A DNA stretch of 64,000 nt from Terriglobia bacterium (lineage in GTDB: Bacteria; Acidobacteriota; Terriglobia; Terriglobales; Acidobacteriaceae). The stretch spans positions 62,001-126,000 of the forward strand of contig JAIQEY010000008.1 of NCBI GenBank assembly GCA_020073565.1. Reading direction: 5' to 3'. The translations under genes were made by a program, and so were the position numbers. The notes beneath the pieces were generated by a model. The model was given only the letters and a program-made list of their open reading frames with translations, had not been told where the DNA came from and did no database searches. This document shows, piece after piece, positions 1 to 9,615 of this stretch (position 1 is the stretch's first letter; every line of letters begins with the position of its first letter).

Positions 1-560
1 TGGCGCTCGAGCGCGATCACCAGGCGCTGGTCCTCGAGCGAAAAATTCCGGCCCTTGCGAATTAGACCGGCAATATCCTTTTCTTCCAGAAAGAACTCGT
101 CGAACCAGCCAATCTGGGAGAGCACCTGCAGATCGGTGAAGTCTTGCGGCTGAAAGTACTTTTCGGCGCGGTCCGGGGAATCCCCCGCGCTGCGGAACCG
201 CTCCCACAACTCTCGATAGCGCGGATAACGGCCGATGACATTGACCGGGTTCGCTTGAAACAGGTACTGCAGAGCAAATTTTCTCTCCTCCAGGGTCAGG
301 TCTTTGGCGGGCTTGGCGGCGACCTGCAGAAACGGATCCTGCGCCTGACCGGAAACATATTCCTGGATCTGCGCAATCAGGGATGGCACCAGGTTGAAGG
401 TCTGGTGGACTCGTGGAAACTCTTCCAGCAATTTGACCATTCCGTAGTAGTCTTTGAGGGCATGAAGGCGTGTCCACGGCAGACGGTACTGGCCGGTAAC
501 CAGATCCTTGTAGAAGGGCTGGTGCTGATGCCAAAGGACAACCACGCGCAATTGAGCCAT
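1..560 (-). CDS. Glycoside hydrolase family 57 protein (N-terminal part, cut by window edge)
   Basis: The minus-strand frame is open from an ATG at 560 to the window edge, giving 186 residues. The start reads MAQLRVVVLWHQHQPFYKDL, the usual opening of GH57 amylase/glucanotransferase-type enzymes, with the HQHQP motif forming the first beta-strand of the barrel. It is followed by LPWTRLHALKDYYGM, also typical of the family. GH57 enzymes act on alpha-glucans such as glycogen, and the gene diverges from glgB across about 100 bases, which suits a role in glycogen turnover. The catalytic Glu and Asp lie further downstream and are outside the window, so the exact specificity cannot be given. Confidence 0.85.
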   Translation of the reverse strand, partial: MAQLRVVVLWHQHQPFYKDLVTGQYRLPWTRLHALKDYYGMVKLLEEFPRVHQTFNLVPSLIAQIQEYVSGQAQDPFLQVAAKPAKDLTLEERKFALQYLFQANPVNVIGRYPRYRELWERFRSAGDSPDRAEKYFQPQDFTDLQVLSQIGWFDEFFLEEKDIAGLIRKGRNFSLEDQRLVIALER

Positions 561-662
561 AGTTTTCTAGTTCAACCTAATTCATCGGCAATTTTCCAGT
601 ATGGCATAGCCGGAAGCGTTATCCTTCGGAAGATTCGAATCGACTAGACCCAAAACGAAACT

Positions 663-2597
663 ATGAATCCCAATTCTGCAACCGAAGCATCTCACATTCG
701 ATACGATATTTCCCTGCTGTCGTCCGAGGATTTCTACCTGTTCAACGAGGGTAGCCACTACCGGATCTACGACAAAATGGGCGCACACCTGGTCGAGTCC
801 AAGGGAACGCAGGGCACGGTCTTCGGCGTCTGGGCGCCCAATGCTCGCAATGTGTCGGTGATCGGCAGCTTCAATGGGTGGAATCCGCAGTCCCACCAAC
901 TGCAACCGCGCGGCAGTTCAGGGATCTGGGAAGGCTTTGTCCCAGGCGTTGGCAAGGGAGCGCTCTATAAGTTCTACATTGTCTCCAACCAGCATGGACA
1001 CCGCGCTGAAAAGGCCGATCCGGTCGGCCTGTTCTCCGAAAAGCCGCCGCGCACTGCCTCCGTGGTCTGGGACCTCGACTACACGTGGAACGATGCCGAC
1101 TGGCTTCAGAAACGGGGAGCCGCCAACTCGCTGCACGCCCCCATGTCCATTTACGAGATGCACATGGGCTCGTGGATGCGTGTGCCGGAGGAGCACAACC
1201 GCCCTCTCACTTACCGCGAGATCGCTCCGCGTCTCGCCGAATATCTGAACAAGCTCGGGTTCACGCACGTTGAACTATTGCCCATCATGGAGCACCCTTT
1301 CTACGGCTCCTGGGGATATCAGACGACGGGCTATTTCGCCCCCACCGCCCGCTATGGCACGCCGCAAGACTTCATGTACCTGGTCGATGTCCTCCATCAA
1401 CACAACATCGCTGTCATTCTGGACTGGGTTCCATCGCACTTCCCTTCCGATGGTCATGGACTCGCTTTCTTCGACGGCACGCACCTGTTTGAGCACTCGG
1501 ACTCGCGGCAGGGCTTTCATCCCGACTGGAAGACACACATCTTCAACTACGGCCGGTCGGAAGTGCGCAGCTTCCTGATGTCGAGCGCGATGTTCTGGCT
1601 TGAGAAGTACCACATCGATGGGCTGCGCGTGGACGCGGTAGCTTCCATGCTGTATCTCGACTACTCACGCAAAGAAGGAGAATGGATCCCCAACAAGTAC
1701 GGGGGGCGCGAGAACCTGGAAGCCATTGAATTCCTGCGTCGCTTCAATTCAGAGTGTTACAAAGAGCACGGCGACATTCAGACCTTCGCGGAGGAATCCA
1801 CCTCGTACCCGATGGTCTCCCGGCCCACCCATCTCGGCGGCCTGGGCTTCGGCATGAAGTGGGATATGGGATGGATGCACGATACGCTGGAATACTTTCA
1901 GCAGGATCCCATCCATCGCCAATACCATCACAACAAGCTCACCTTCCGGATGCTTTATTCATTTCACGAGAACTTTGTCCTGCCCCTCAGCCACGACGAA
2001 GTCGTCCATGGGAAAGGATCGTTGATCGGCAAGATGCCGGGCGATGAATGGCAGAAGTTCGCCAACCTGCGCCTGCTCTATGCCTATATGTTTGCTCAGC
2101 CGGGAAAGAAATTGCTATTCATGGGCAGCGAGTTCGGCCAGGTCAGCGAGTGGTCGCACGACCGCAGCCTCGACTGGAACGTGCTGCAATACCCTGTGCA
2201 TGGCGGCCTGATGACCTGGGTCGAGCACCTGAACCACATGTACCGGAATGAAGTCGCCCTATACTGGTTCGACAACGATCCGCGAGGTTTCGAATGGGTG
2301 GACTGCAATGACGCTCCGGGCAGCATCGTGTCGCTGCTGCGCAAGGGCAAATCGCCGGAAGACACGGTGCTGGTCTCTTGCAACTTTACGCCCGTGCCGC
2401 GCCTGGGATATCTGGTTGGCGTTCCCCATGGTGGATATTGGCGGGAACTGCTCAACAGCGATGGCACCGCATATGGTGGCAGTGGCATGGGCAACATGGG
2501 TGGCGCCGAAGCGATGAACAGTCCCGTTCACGGACGGCCGTATTCGTTGCGCCTGACGCTGCCGCCACTGGGGGCGCTGTTTCTTAAGAAGTGCTAG
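663..2597 (+). CDS. glgB: 1,4-alpha-glucan branching enzyme
   Basis: A 644-residue GH13 subfamily 9 branching enzyme, which makes alpha-1,6 branches in glycogen in the cytoplasm. An N-terminal CBM48-type domain (about residues 25-130, FGVWAPNARNVSVIGSFNGW) precedes the TIM barrel. Barrel motifs are YEMHMGSW, VILDWVPSHF, DGLRVDAVAS with nucleophile Asp324, FAEEST with the acid/base Glu377 or Glu378, and LSHDEVVHGKGS with Asp445. The all-beta C-terminal domain ends in PPLGALFLKK. Length is normal for the short form of the family. The gene diverges from a GH57 gene, so both probably belong to glycogen metabolism. A palindromic repeat follows the stop codon closely and may act as terminator. Confidence 0.95.
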   Translation: MNPNSATEASHIRYDISLLSSEDFYLFNEGSHYRIYDKMGAHLVESKGTQGTVFGVWAPNARNVSVIGSFNGWNPQSHQLQPRGSSGIWEGFVPGVGKGALYKFYIVSNQHGHRAEKADPVGLFSEKPPRTASVVWDLDYTWNDADWLQKRGAANSLHAPMSIYEMHMGSWMRVPEEHNRPLTYREIAPRLAEYLNKLGFTHVELLPIMEHPFYGSWGYQTTGYFAPTARYGTPQDFMYLVDVLHQHNIAVILDWVPSHFPSDGHGLAFFDGTHLFEHSDSRQGFHPDWKTHIFNYGRSEVRSFLMSSAMFWLEKYHIDGLRVDAVASMLYLDYSRKEGEWIPNKYGGRENLEAIEFLRRFNSECYKEHGDIQTFAEESTSYPMVSRPTHLGGLGFGMKWDMGWMHDTLEYFQQDPIHRQYHHNKLTFRMLYSFHENFVLPLSHDEVVHGKGSLIGKMPGDEWQKFANLRLLYAYMFAQPGKKLLFMGSEFGQVSEWSHDRSLDWNVLQYPVHGGLMTWVEHLNHMYRNEVALYWFDNDPRGFEWVDCNDAPGSIVSLLRKGKSPEDTVLVSCNFTPVPRLGYLVGVPHGGYWRELLNSDGTAYGGSGMGNMGGAEAMNSPVHGRPYSLRLTLPPLGALFLKKC

Positions 2598-2602
2598 AAG
2601 AC

Positions 2603-2680
2603 TGTAGCGCGGACACTCTTGTCCGCGCCCGCATGCAGCGCGAGTGCTGCCAGCACGCGGACAGGAGTGTCCGCGCTACA
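2603..2680. repeat. Palindromic repeat, family A (double hairpin)
   Basis: Two 25-base arms (2603-2627 and 2656-2680) are inverted copies with 24 of 25 matches. Each arm is also a hairpin by itself: CGCGGACACTCTTGTCCGCG. The element fills the gap between the convergent glgB and M28 peptidase genes, where it could end transcription from both sides. Shorter copies of the core occur at 13054 and 32309. Confidence 0.8.
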
Positions 2681-2684
2681 CAGG

Positions 2685-4139
2685 CTACGGCTTCCAGACG
2701 CCTACATGTTCCAATAGCTCGTCGAGCTTGGCTTTTTTCAGGATCTCTCCTACGGCGGCGTGATCGATGTGGCGAGCGATCGGCTGCTCGCTCTCAGCCA
2801 TCGCGAAGGCCGTCACTGCCACAATCGCTTCTCCGGCTTTGAAGTCCAGCAGGTCCACCTTGTCCAACGTGTCACTGGGCTTGTGGTGAATTTCGAAGTA
2901 TTTCGACATGTCCACCCAGAGATCCAGCGACGGGATCCCTTGCAGAACAAATGGGCCATGGTCGGTGTCGTAGGTCGTTTCCATCGACAAATCTCCTCCG
3001 CCCAATCCCTGCAGCAATCCATCGCTCCAAGGCTGCATCGCCTGCTTCAGATCCTCGCGGCCCTCGACTTTCCAGCCCTTCGGATGCCCGGACCCGTTGT
3101 CGGTGTTGAGCACGGCCGCGCACTTGCTTAGCTCGCCCTTATGCGTCTGTGTGTACGCGTACGAACCGAGCAATCCCTGCTCTTCTCCGCCCCACAAGGC
3201 AAAGCGCACGCTGCGGCGCGGCGCCTTGCCGAGCGCCTTCATCGCTCGTGCCACTTCGAACACGCTGATGGCGCCAGTACCGTTGTCTTGTGCGCCCGTG
3301 CCGAAGTCCCATGAATCCAGATGGGCACCGATCAGAATCCATTCGTCAGGGTGCTCGCGGCCGCGAATCTCGGCAACCACGTTGTTGACCTTCGTTTCGC
3401 CGGAGATTTTGTTCTCCAGCGACAACTGAATGGTTACTGGACCGTGCTCCAGTTCGCGCTGGATCAGCTTTCCGTCTTCCATCCCGACCTCGGCAGCAGG
3501 CACCGGGAGCATCCGCGCGCCCCATAGCAAATCGTGCGCATTTAGAACATTGTTCTTCTCCCGATCCGCGGTAATCACGGCCACCACTCCCGCCTTCTGC
3601 AATTCAGGCCAAGCAGCGTCCAGCTTGGTTAGGGCTTTAGCGAAACCCTCGGCAAAGATCTTGCCGGTATCCAGAAACACGATTTTTCCGCTCAACTGGC
3701 TCGCTACCGCCTGTAACTTCTCAGGCGCGATATCCGAGATGGCAGCCACCGCGCCTTGCACACCTCCTGCCGGGGTCGACGGCGACCACCCGAACGACGC
3801 TACATACAGTGGTCGCGACAGCGGCGTGACCATTCGGCCGCTGGCCGATCCGCGCTCCCAGCCGGCTGGAATCGTAAACGGATCCAGGCGCACATTCTCG
3901 ATGCCATAGCTGCGGAATTTCGCGGCCGCCCACTCCGTGGCGCTTACGTATGACGGCGAGCCGGTCAGCCGCCCGCCGACTCCGTCGGTCAACTCACGCA
4001 AAGTTGACATCGATGGTCCGGTGTAAATCGAAGCGGCCAGCTGGTCGGTAACCGGTTTCAGATCCGAGGGCTGCTGCGACCAGGCAACCACCGACAGCAT
4101 CAACCCCACCGCAGCCGCGAGCGCGCGACGCAAAATCAT
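2685..4139 (-). CDS. Exported M28 family zinc peptidase with PA domain
   Basis: A 484-residue secreted metallopeptidase of clan MH. The start at 4139 is chosen because AGGAGG lies just upstream and the product opens with a clean signal peptide (MILRRALAAAVGLMLSVVAW). A protease-associated region comes first, then the M28 core. Its metal and catalytic residues are visible: GAHLDSWDFG with His273, GAQDNGTG with Asp285, and WGGEEQG with the catalytic Glu319 and metal ligand Glu320. A C-terminal TDHGPF motif follows. Family members are di-zinc aminopeptidases or carboxypeptidases, probably periplasmic here. Substrate unknown. Acidobacteria often carry many paralogues. Confidence 0.88.
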   Translation of the reverse strand: MILRRALAAAVGLMLSVVAWSQQPSDLKPVTDQLAASIYTGPSMSTLRELTDGVGGRLTGSPSYVSATEWAAAKFRSYGIENVRLDPFTIPAGWERGSASGRMVTPLSRPLYVASFGWSPSTPAGGVQGAVAAISDIAPEKLQAVASQLSGKIVFLDTGKIFAEGFAKALTKLDAAWPELQKAGVVAVITADREKNNVLNAHDLLWGARMLPVPAAEVGMEDGKLIQRELEHGPVTIQLSLENKISGETKVNNVVAEIRGREHPDEWILIGAHLDSWDFGTGAQDNGTGAISVFEVARAMKALGKAPRRSVRFALWGGEEQGLLGSYAYTQTHKGELSKCAAVLNTDNGSGHPKGWKVEGREDLKQAMQPWSDGLLQGLGGGDLSMETTYDTDHGPFVLQGIPSLDLWVDMSKYFEIHHKPSDTLDKVDLLDFKAGEAIVAVTAFAMAESEQPIARHIDHAAVGEILKKAKLDELLEHVGVWKP

Positions 4140-4250
4140 CTTCCCTCCTGGGCAAAAGACTGCTGAATTCCAAATGCAAGCGAATGGCATTGTCTACGGA
4201 ACCTGTCTTGAATGCAACCAGCGCCTGAACACGCAGGCAATCCTTAGGTT

Positions 4251-4323
4251 TCCTCAGTGACCTGTGCGTCCTCTGTGGTTTCAAAAGAGGCTTACCACAG
4301 AGGACACATGAGGTCACTGAGGA
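4251..4323. repeat. Palindromic repeat, family C (CCTCTGTGG type)
   Basis: Arms of about 30 bases pair as TCCTCAGTGACCT...CCTCTGTGGT with ACCACAGAGG...AGGTCACTGAGGA, with only a few mismatched bases inside each arm and a short loop around 4280-4292. It sits in the gap between the divergent M28 peptidase and LptF/G genes. Related elements built on ACCGCAGAGG occur at 15668, 19927 and 51429. Confidence 0.75.
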
Positions 4324-4406
4324 GTGCGGAGAAACGGACCGGTCAGATCGGACCCGCTCCATCTGGCTCCCGTGCTAGACTCGCATTGATTGGGCAATTC
4401 CGACGG

Positions 4407-6752
4407 ATGCGCATCCTCACCCGGTACATTCTGGGCGAAGTCGTCTCCCACGCCCTAATCGGCGCGGCGGTTTTTACATTCGTTCTTTTCACCCGCGACC
4501 TGGGACGCATCCTGGAACTGGTGGTCCGCAACAGCGCCCCGCTGCCGAGCGTAGCCGAAATTTTCTTCTTCACTGTTCCTGTCGCCCTGACCTACACAAT
4601 TCCCATGGGTGTTCTGGTCGGCATCCTGATCGGTCTGAGTCGCCTCGCCGCCGATAGCGAAATCACGGCCATGCGCGCCAGCGGTCTCGGGATGTGGACG
4701 TTCCTCCGCATCGTTTCCATATTCGTCGTGGTCGCATGGCTCCTCGCGCTCGGCAACAGCGTGTATCTGGCGCCTCGCTCGCTGTTTGCCCTCGGACAAG
4801 TGCAAAACCGGCTCAAGGGCGCCCAAGTCTCGTTTGAAGTGCAGCCGCGCGTCTTCTACGAAGGTTTCCCCAAAATCGTTCTTTACGTGCAGGATGTCAA
4901 AGCCGCGTCCGGTGTGGCCATTTGGAAAGGTGTATTCCTCGCCGATTTGAGCGACCCGCTCTCGCCCCGCATCAGCCTGGCGCGCGAGGGCTTGCTGGTG
5001 AGCCAGGGGCCCGACACGCTCGACCTGCACCTCACCAACGGGTCGACGCACGAAGCGGATCCCAAGAATCCCGACCGCTACCAGATCTCGACGTTCCAGA
5101 CCACCGACATCCCCATCCAGGTACCCGCGGCTCAAAATACGCAAGGACAGGAACCGGTATCGCTGGGGGAGATGCAAATCTCAGACCTGCTGCAGGCGGC
5201 GCGAACCGGTGACCCGGTTGCTCGCCGCTGGACCTTGCTTGAATTTCACCGCCGGCTCGCATTGCCCACGGCTTGTGTCGTTCTGGCACTGGTGGGCATT
5301 CCGCTCGGTTTGTCTTCGAAACGTGGCGGCAAGTCGAGCGGCTTTGTTCTGACCATCCTCCTCGTCTTTCTCTACTATTCGATTTCCCTCATTGGCGTCT
5401 CGCTGGCGCGCCAGGGGCGAGTCTCTCCTGTCGCAGGCGTTTGGCTCGCCGACGCGGCGTTCCTGATCGGCGGAGCATTCTTGCTCTGGCGATCCGAACG
5501 CCGACCAATTGAAATTTCATCGATCCGGTCCTGGTTCAAGCCGACGATACGCAGCTTTGCAGCGCCGTTGCAACCCGCGTTGAACGCCGGATCCGCGCGC
5601 ACGGCTGATCGGGAAACCGCTGCAGACCGCCTCTCTCGCCGCTGGCGTTTACTTCGCTTTCCCACCATCCTCGACGACTACGTCCTGCGCGACTTCGCCG
5701 TTTATCTCACGATGATCGCCGGCACTTTCGTGATGCTCCTGCTGGTGTTCACTCTGTTTGAACTGTTCGGAGATATCATGCGCAACGGAGTGTCGGCGCT
5801 GGTCGTAGGGGAGTATCTGCTGAATGTAACGCCGTATTTCCTGTACTTTCCGATTGCGCCCCTGAGCATGTTGCTGGCCGTGCTTGTGACCTTCGGCCTT
5901 CTACAGCGAACCAACGAAATCACCGCCATCAAGGCCGCCGGCATCAGCCTGTACCGGATCATCGTGCCGGTGCTGATCGCGTCCACGATGGTCGCGGGTG
6001 TTCTGTTTCTCTCCGACCAGCTCTACCTTCCTTACACCAACAAGCGCCAGGATGCACTGCGCAACCGCATCAAGGGCAAACCTGCGCAAACCTATTTGCG
6101 TCCCGATCGCAAATGGATTTTCGGCCAGCACTCCGACATTTACTACTATCAATTCTTCGACCCGGACCGCGATGTCTTTGGCGGCATCTCCGTCTTCCGC
6201 TTCGATCCGCACACGTTTCAGATCACCAACCGCATCAGTGCCGAACGCGCGCACTGGTCCGATTCGCTGGGCCGCTGGGTGTATGAGCAAGGATGGGAAC
6301 GCGGCCTCAGCGGATCCGCCATCCAGAACTACCGCCAGTTTGACGTGGCCACCTTTCCCGAGTTAACCGAGGCGCCCGCCTATTTCAAGAAGGAAATCAA
6401 GCAATCTTCGGAAATGAGCTACGAGGAACTACGCCGCTACATTCACGACCTGGAACAGAGTGGTTTCGACGTGGTGCGGCTGCGTGTGCAGTTGCAGAAG
6501 AAGATCGCCTACCCGCTGATCACGCTGGTGATGGCCGTCATTGCCATTCCCTTCGCGCTCTCGGCCGGAAAACGTGGCGCGATCGCCGGGGTCGCAACCG
6601 CCATCGGGATCGGAGTTGTCTACTGGACGATCTCGGGCCTCTTCGAGGCCATGGGGAACCTGAGCCAACTCCCGCCCGCGGTGGCTGCCTGGTCCCCCGA
6701 TATCGTTTTCGGTTTCATTGGAGGATATTTAATCCTCCGCATGCCTACGTAA
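4407..6752 (+). CDS. Fused LptF-LptG lipopolysaccharide export permease
   Basis: A 781-residue inner-membrane protein with two YjgP/YjgQ permease halves in tandem. The first (about residues 1-370, opening MRILTRYILGEVVSHALIGA) resembles LptF. The second (about 425-781, opening ILDDYVLRDFAVYLTMIAGT) resembles LptG. Each half has N-terminal membrane helices, a periplasmic jellyroll and C-terminal helices (LPTACVVLALVGIPLGL; YPLITLVMAVIAIPFALSAG). In proteobacteria these are two proteins that work with the LptB ATPase to extract lipopolysaccharide and pass it to LptC/A. A fusion of this size is known in acidobacteria. The start at 4407 is preferred over longer forms because those would read through the palindromic repeat at 4251-4323. 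Confidence 0.9.
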   Translation: MRILTRYILGEVVSHALIGAAVFTFVLFTRDLGRILELVVRNSAPLPSVAEIFFFTVPVALTYTIPMGVLVGILIGLSRLAADSEITAMRASGLGMWTFLRIVSIFVVVAWLLALGNSVYLAPRSLFALGQVQNRLKGAQVSFEVQPRVFYEGFPKIVLYVQDVKAASGVAIWKGVFLADLSDPLSPRISLAREGLLVSQGPDTLDLHLTNGSTHEADPKNPDRYQISTFQTTDIPIQVPAAQNTQGQEPVSLGEMQISDLLQAARTGDPVARRWTLLEFHRRLALPTACVVLALVGIPLGLSSKRGGKSSGFVLTILLVFLYYSISLIGVSLARQGRVSPVAGVWLADAAFLIGGAFLLWRSERRPIEISSIRSWFKPTIRSFAAPLQPALNAGSARTADRETAADRLSRRWRLLRFPTILDDYVLRDFAVYLTMIAGTFVMLLLVFTLFELFGDIMRNGVSALVVGEYLLNVTPYFLYFPIAPLSMLLAVLVTFGLLQRTNEITAIKAAGISLYRIIVPVLIASTMVAGVLFLSDQLYLPYTNKRQDALRNRIKGKPAQTYLRPDRKWIFGQHSDIYYYQFFDPDRDVFGGISVFRFDPHTFQITNRISAERAHWSDSLGRWVYEQGWERGLSGSAIQNYRQFDVATFPELTEAPAYFKKEIKQSSEMSYEELRRYIHDLEQSGFDVVRLRVQLQKKIAYPLITLVMAVIAIPFALSAGKRGAIAGVATAIGIGVVYWTISGLFEAMGNLSQLPPAVAAWSPDIVFGFIGGYLILRMPT

Positions 6753-6754
6753 GA

Positions 6755-6842
6755 GTGGCGAGTAGCGAGTTGCGAGTCTTTCACAATCGAGGTCTTTGCG
6801 GGTGGCGCGGCGAATCTCAACTCGCCACTCGCTACTCGCTAC
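6755..6842. repeat. Palindromic repeat, family B (GAGTAGCGAGT type)
   Basis: Inverted arms GTGGCGAGTAGCGAGTTGCG (6755-6774) and ACTCGCCACTCGCTACTCGC (6820-6839) flank a loop of about 45 bases. The left arm begins directly after the lptF/G stop codon. The right arm contains the stop codon of the convergent beta-propeller gene (6839-6841). Related copies are at 10387, 15027 and 62127. Confidence 0.8.
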
Positions 6843-8137
6843 TTTGACACCAGTCCAGCCGGCTGCCCCGGATTGGTAACCGTTGTCGGAGAGCTCATTG
6901 ATCCACTCGTCGTATCCACCGCGAAGGCCGAGACGTTGTTCGAGCCGTTATTAGACACAAACAGGAACTTCCCACTCGAATGCATCGCGATCGCAATCGG
7001 GTGGCTGCCTGTGTTCAGATTCGCCGGATTCAGAGCGTTGAGCGTGCCCTGAGTGGCGTTGATTCCGAAGCCGAACACCTGGCTGGAATTTTCGCTCACG
7101 ACGTAAAGGAACTTGCTGGTCGGGTCGGCGACCATGGCAACCGGGTTGGACCCGGCGTTTGCCGGAGTACCGACGGGCAGCAAGGTCAGGTTCGTTGCAT
7201 CCTGTTGGGTGCAGGTCACGCTTTGAACCGTGCACACCTGGTACACGCTCACGCTATTCGTCGTCACGTTGGTCACGTACAGGAACAGACCGCCCGCTCC
7301 TCCAATAGGAGATGTGGTGACCGCAACTACCGCGCTCGGATTCGAAGCCGTCGCATAGGGCGATCCTGGCAGTTCGGTCACGTTACCGGACGTATCGACG
7401 CTGTACTGGCTGACGGTATTGTCGTTGTTATTACCCGATAGATCTTTGTTGCTGGTTATGTAAAGCAGCGTTTGGGCCGCCGTATTGATGGCCGCGATCG
7501 AGGTTGGGATCCTTCCCAGACGGATCGGTTTCCCTCCAACCAACGACAAACTTGTCGAGCCCGACTGCATGGTAAAGACCGAGAGCGACGGACACGCATC
7601 ATTTCCCGGGGGGATCTTGTTCGGGTCCGGGTCACGCGGGCAGCCCGCCGGCGAGGGGATCGTGCCCTGATTCACCACGAATAAAAACTTGCCCGCGGGA
7701 TCGCGCACCATGGCCACCGCCGTATCGCTATCGGCTGGCTGGCTCAGAGTGACCGGCGAGCCTGGCGCTGAAAGACTGCCGTCGCTGTTCACGGTGTAGC
7801 CATAGATCGCGGGTGGGAGGGCTTGGGGGGGGACGTGCGTCAGATCAGGATCAGGGGCCCCCTGGTCCAAAACGAAGGCCACCGACCTCTCTGGATCCAA
7901 GAGGATACTCTCCGGAAGCCCGCAAGGCGCCGTCGGGCACGTGCTGGCGTTCGAATTGATCAGCGACAGGCCTCCGCTGGTCAGGTTAATCGAGTAAGAA
8001 CTCACCGCGCTCGAACCCTGGCTGAGCACATACAGAAGTCCCGATGACCGGTTAACGTTGCTGCCACAGTTGAGCAGAAACAAACTCAGGCCGCACAGGG
8101 CCACGAACGCTACCACTCCGCGTGTTTTCTTCGACAT
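6839..8137 (-). CDS. Lactonase-type beta-propeller lipoprotein
   Basis: A 432-residue lipoprotein of the 6-phosphogluconolactonase-like / YVTN seven-bladed propeller family. The start at 8137 gives a short signal with lipobox LFLLNC, so the mature protein would be lipid-anchored at Cys. Repeated blade motifs are seen (FLFVVNQGT, FLYVTNVTTNSVSVYQV, FLYVVSENSSQVFGFGIN, FLFVSNNGSNNVSAFAVD). Low-complexity Ser/Asn/Gly content is typical of acidobacterial surface propellers. No catalytic assignment is possible; lactonase activity is not implied. The stop codon lies inside a palindromic repeat. Confidence 0.82.
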   Translation of the reverse strand: MSKKTRGVVAFVALCGLSLFLLNCGSNVNRSSGLLYVLSQGSSAVSSYSINLTSGGLSLINSNASTCPTAPCGLPESILLDPERSVAFVLDQGAPDPDLTHVPPQALPPAIYGYTVNSDGSLSAPGSPVTLSQPADSDTAVAMVRDPAGKFLFVVNQGTIPSPAGCPRDPDPNKIPPGNDACPSLSVFTMQSGSTSLSLVGGKPIRLGRIPTSIAAINTAAQTLLYITSNKDLSGNNNDNTVSQYSVDTSGNVTELPGSPYATASNPSAVVAVTTSPIGGAGGLFLYVTNVTTNSVSVYQVCTVQSVTCTQQDATNLTLLPVGTPANAGSNPVAMVADPTSKFLYVVSENSSQVFGFGINATQGTLNALNPANLNTGSHPIAIAMHSSGKFLFVSNNGSNNVSAFAVDTTSGSMSSPTTVTNPGQPAGLVSK

Positions 8138-8238
8138 CTGTTCTCCCGGATTGGGGTGGTCAGCCGCTTCCCGCCCACAGGCCATCTCCCGCCTGCCGTC
8201 ACGGAGAGCGAAGCTCTTGGCTGAAATATACTTGTGTA

Positions 8239-9615
8239 TCAGGAATGAGCGGGAAGAGCAAACCCGGAGACCGCCGGAATCCGGATTTCGACCTCTAATC
8301 CACCCTCTGGCCGATTAGATGCTCGGAGTTGGCCACCATGGAGCCTGACCGCCCGGTCGGCGATCGATAATCCCAATCCCGCCCCACCGGTCTGCCGGTT
8401 ACGAGCGTCGTCCAGGCGGTAGAAGGGCTGGAAGATCTTTTCGAGAGCGCCGTTGGGCACCCCGGGACCGGAATCGAGCACGCGAATCATGATTTCCTCT
8501 CCCTTGGGCGTGGTCTGCCGCTCCAGCCGGATCTCGACGACGGTGCCCTCGGCGGTGTAGCGGGTCGCGTTTCGGATCACGTTCTCGATGGCGCTCCGCA
8601 GCAACTCAGGATCACCCTCGACCAGAAACTCGTCCGCCGCCTCGGCCGTGACGCGGCAGTTGCGGCCCGCGGTTTCATACTCCGCATCGCGGGCCACATG
8701 ATCCACTAACTCCCGCAGCGACAGCGCTGTTTTGTGGATGCCGTCCGTCCCCGATTCCAGCCGCGAGATGGTCAGCAGCCGCTGGATCATCTGGTTCAGC
8801 CGATCCGCCTCGAGTTCGATCCGGTTCAGTGAAGTCTCGATTTCAGGCGTCGCTTTCTGCTGGGCGAGCCCCAGGGCCACGCTTAGCCTAGCCAGCGGGG
8901 ACCGCAACTCGTGCGAAACGTCCTTTAGCAACCGGGACTGCGATTCCACCAGTCCTTCAATGCGTTCGGCCATGCGGTCGAAGTCGCGCATCAGCTCGGC
9001 GAGTTCGTCGCGCCGCCCGCGCAGGGGCGCTCCCGCGCGTGCCGTCAAGTCCCCGGCAGCCAGATTCTGCGCCGCTCTTCGAAGACGTGTAACCGGGCTG
9101 GCCATCGACCAGGCCAGCAGGTAGCAAACCAGTCCCGATGAAATGACCGCGATGAGGATTCCCAATCCGGGGATGTCGTGCGGCCCGAAGAAAGCCCCAC
9201 GCTCGGGTCCAGTTTCCAGTACCACCGTGTATCGCTTCCCATCGACCGTCAACCCCTGCCGCAATATCCGAGGCGGCAACAGACTCTCGATCCAGCGTCG
9301 ATGGCGGGGCATGCCCCCGCGGCGCACGTCCTCAACCCAGGGCGGCGGGAGCCTGCCGGCGAGTTCGTGGCCGGTTGGATCGAACACGAACGCCCGCACG
9401 TGCTCTTTCCGCTGCAGGTCCTCAATGTAATCGAACGCGCCATGCTCGCCGCCACTCTGATAGGCGCTCACTGTTTCCGCCAGGATTTGCGGACCTGTGT
9501 TTTCGAGGCCGTGCCGGGGAGGGCTGATGGCAATGGTGACCAGAATGGCCAGCACCACAAACAACGCTTGCGCGGCCCAAAATGACAGAAAAATTCTGAG
9601 GAATAGACTCTTCAT
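8239..9615 (-). CDS. CpxA-like sensor histidine kinase
   Basis: A 458-residue inner-membrane kinase. Two membrane helices (about residues 7-29 and 151-170) enclose a periplasmic sensor of about 120 residues, followed by HAMP (from about 171), the DHp helix KDVSHELRSPL with phospho-acceptor His235, and a HATPase domain with the N box AIENVIRNATRY, G1 VLDSGPGVP, F box IFQPFYR and G2 GGAGLGLSIA. Its start overlaps the regulator stop codon by four bases (ATGA), so the two are translationally coupled. Similarity to CpxA and the CpxP-like gene across the gap suggest an envelope-stress sensor. The ligand is unknown. Confidence 0.88.
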   Translation of the reverse strand: MKSLFLRIFLSFWAAQALFVVLAILVTIAISPPRHGLENTGPQILAETVSAYQSGGEHGAFDYIEDLQRKEHVRAFVFDPTGHELAGRLPPPWVEDVRRGGMPRHRRWIESLLPPRILRQGLTVDGKRYTVVLETGPERGAFFGPHDIPGLGILIAVISSGLVCYLLAWSMASPVTRLRRAAQNLAAGDLTARAGAPLRGRRDELAELMRDFDRMAERIEGLVESQSRLLKDVSHELRSPLARLSVALGLAQQKATPEIETSLNRIELEADRLNQMIQRLLTISRLESGTDGIHKTALSLRELVDHVARDAEYETAGRNCRVTAEAADEFLVEGDPELLRSAIENVIRNATRYTAEGTVVEIRLERQTTPKGEEIMIRVLDSGPGVPNGALEKIFQPFYRLDDARNRQTGGAGLGLSIADRAVRLHGGQLRASNRPEGGLEVEIRIPAVSGFALPAHS

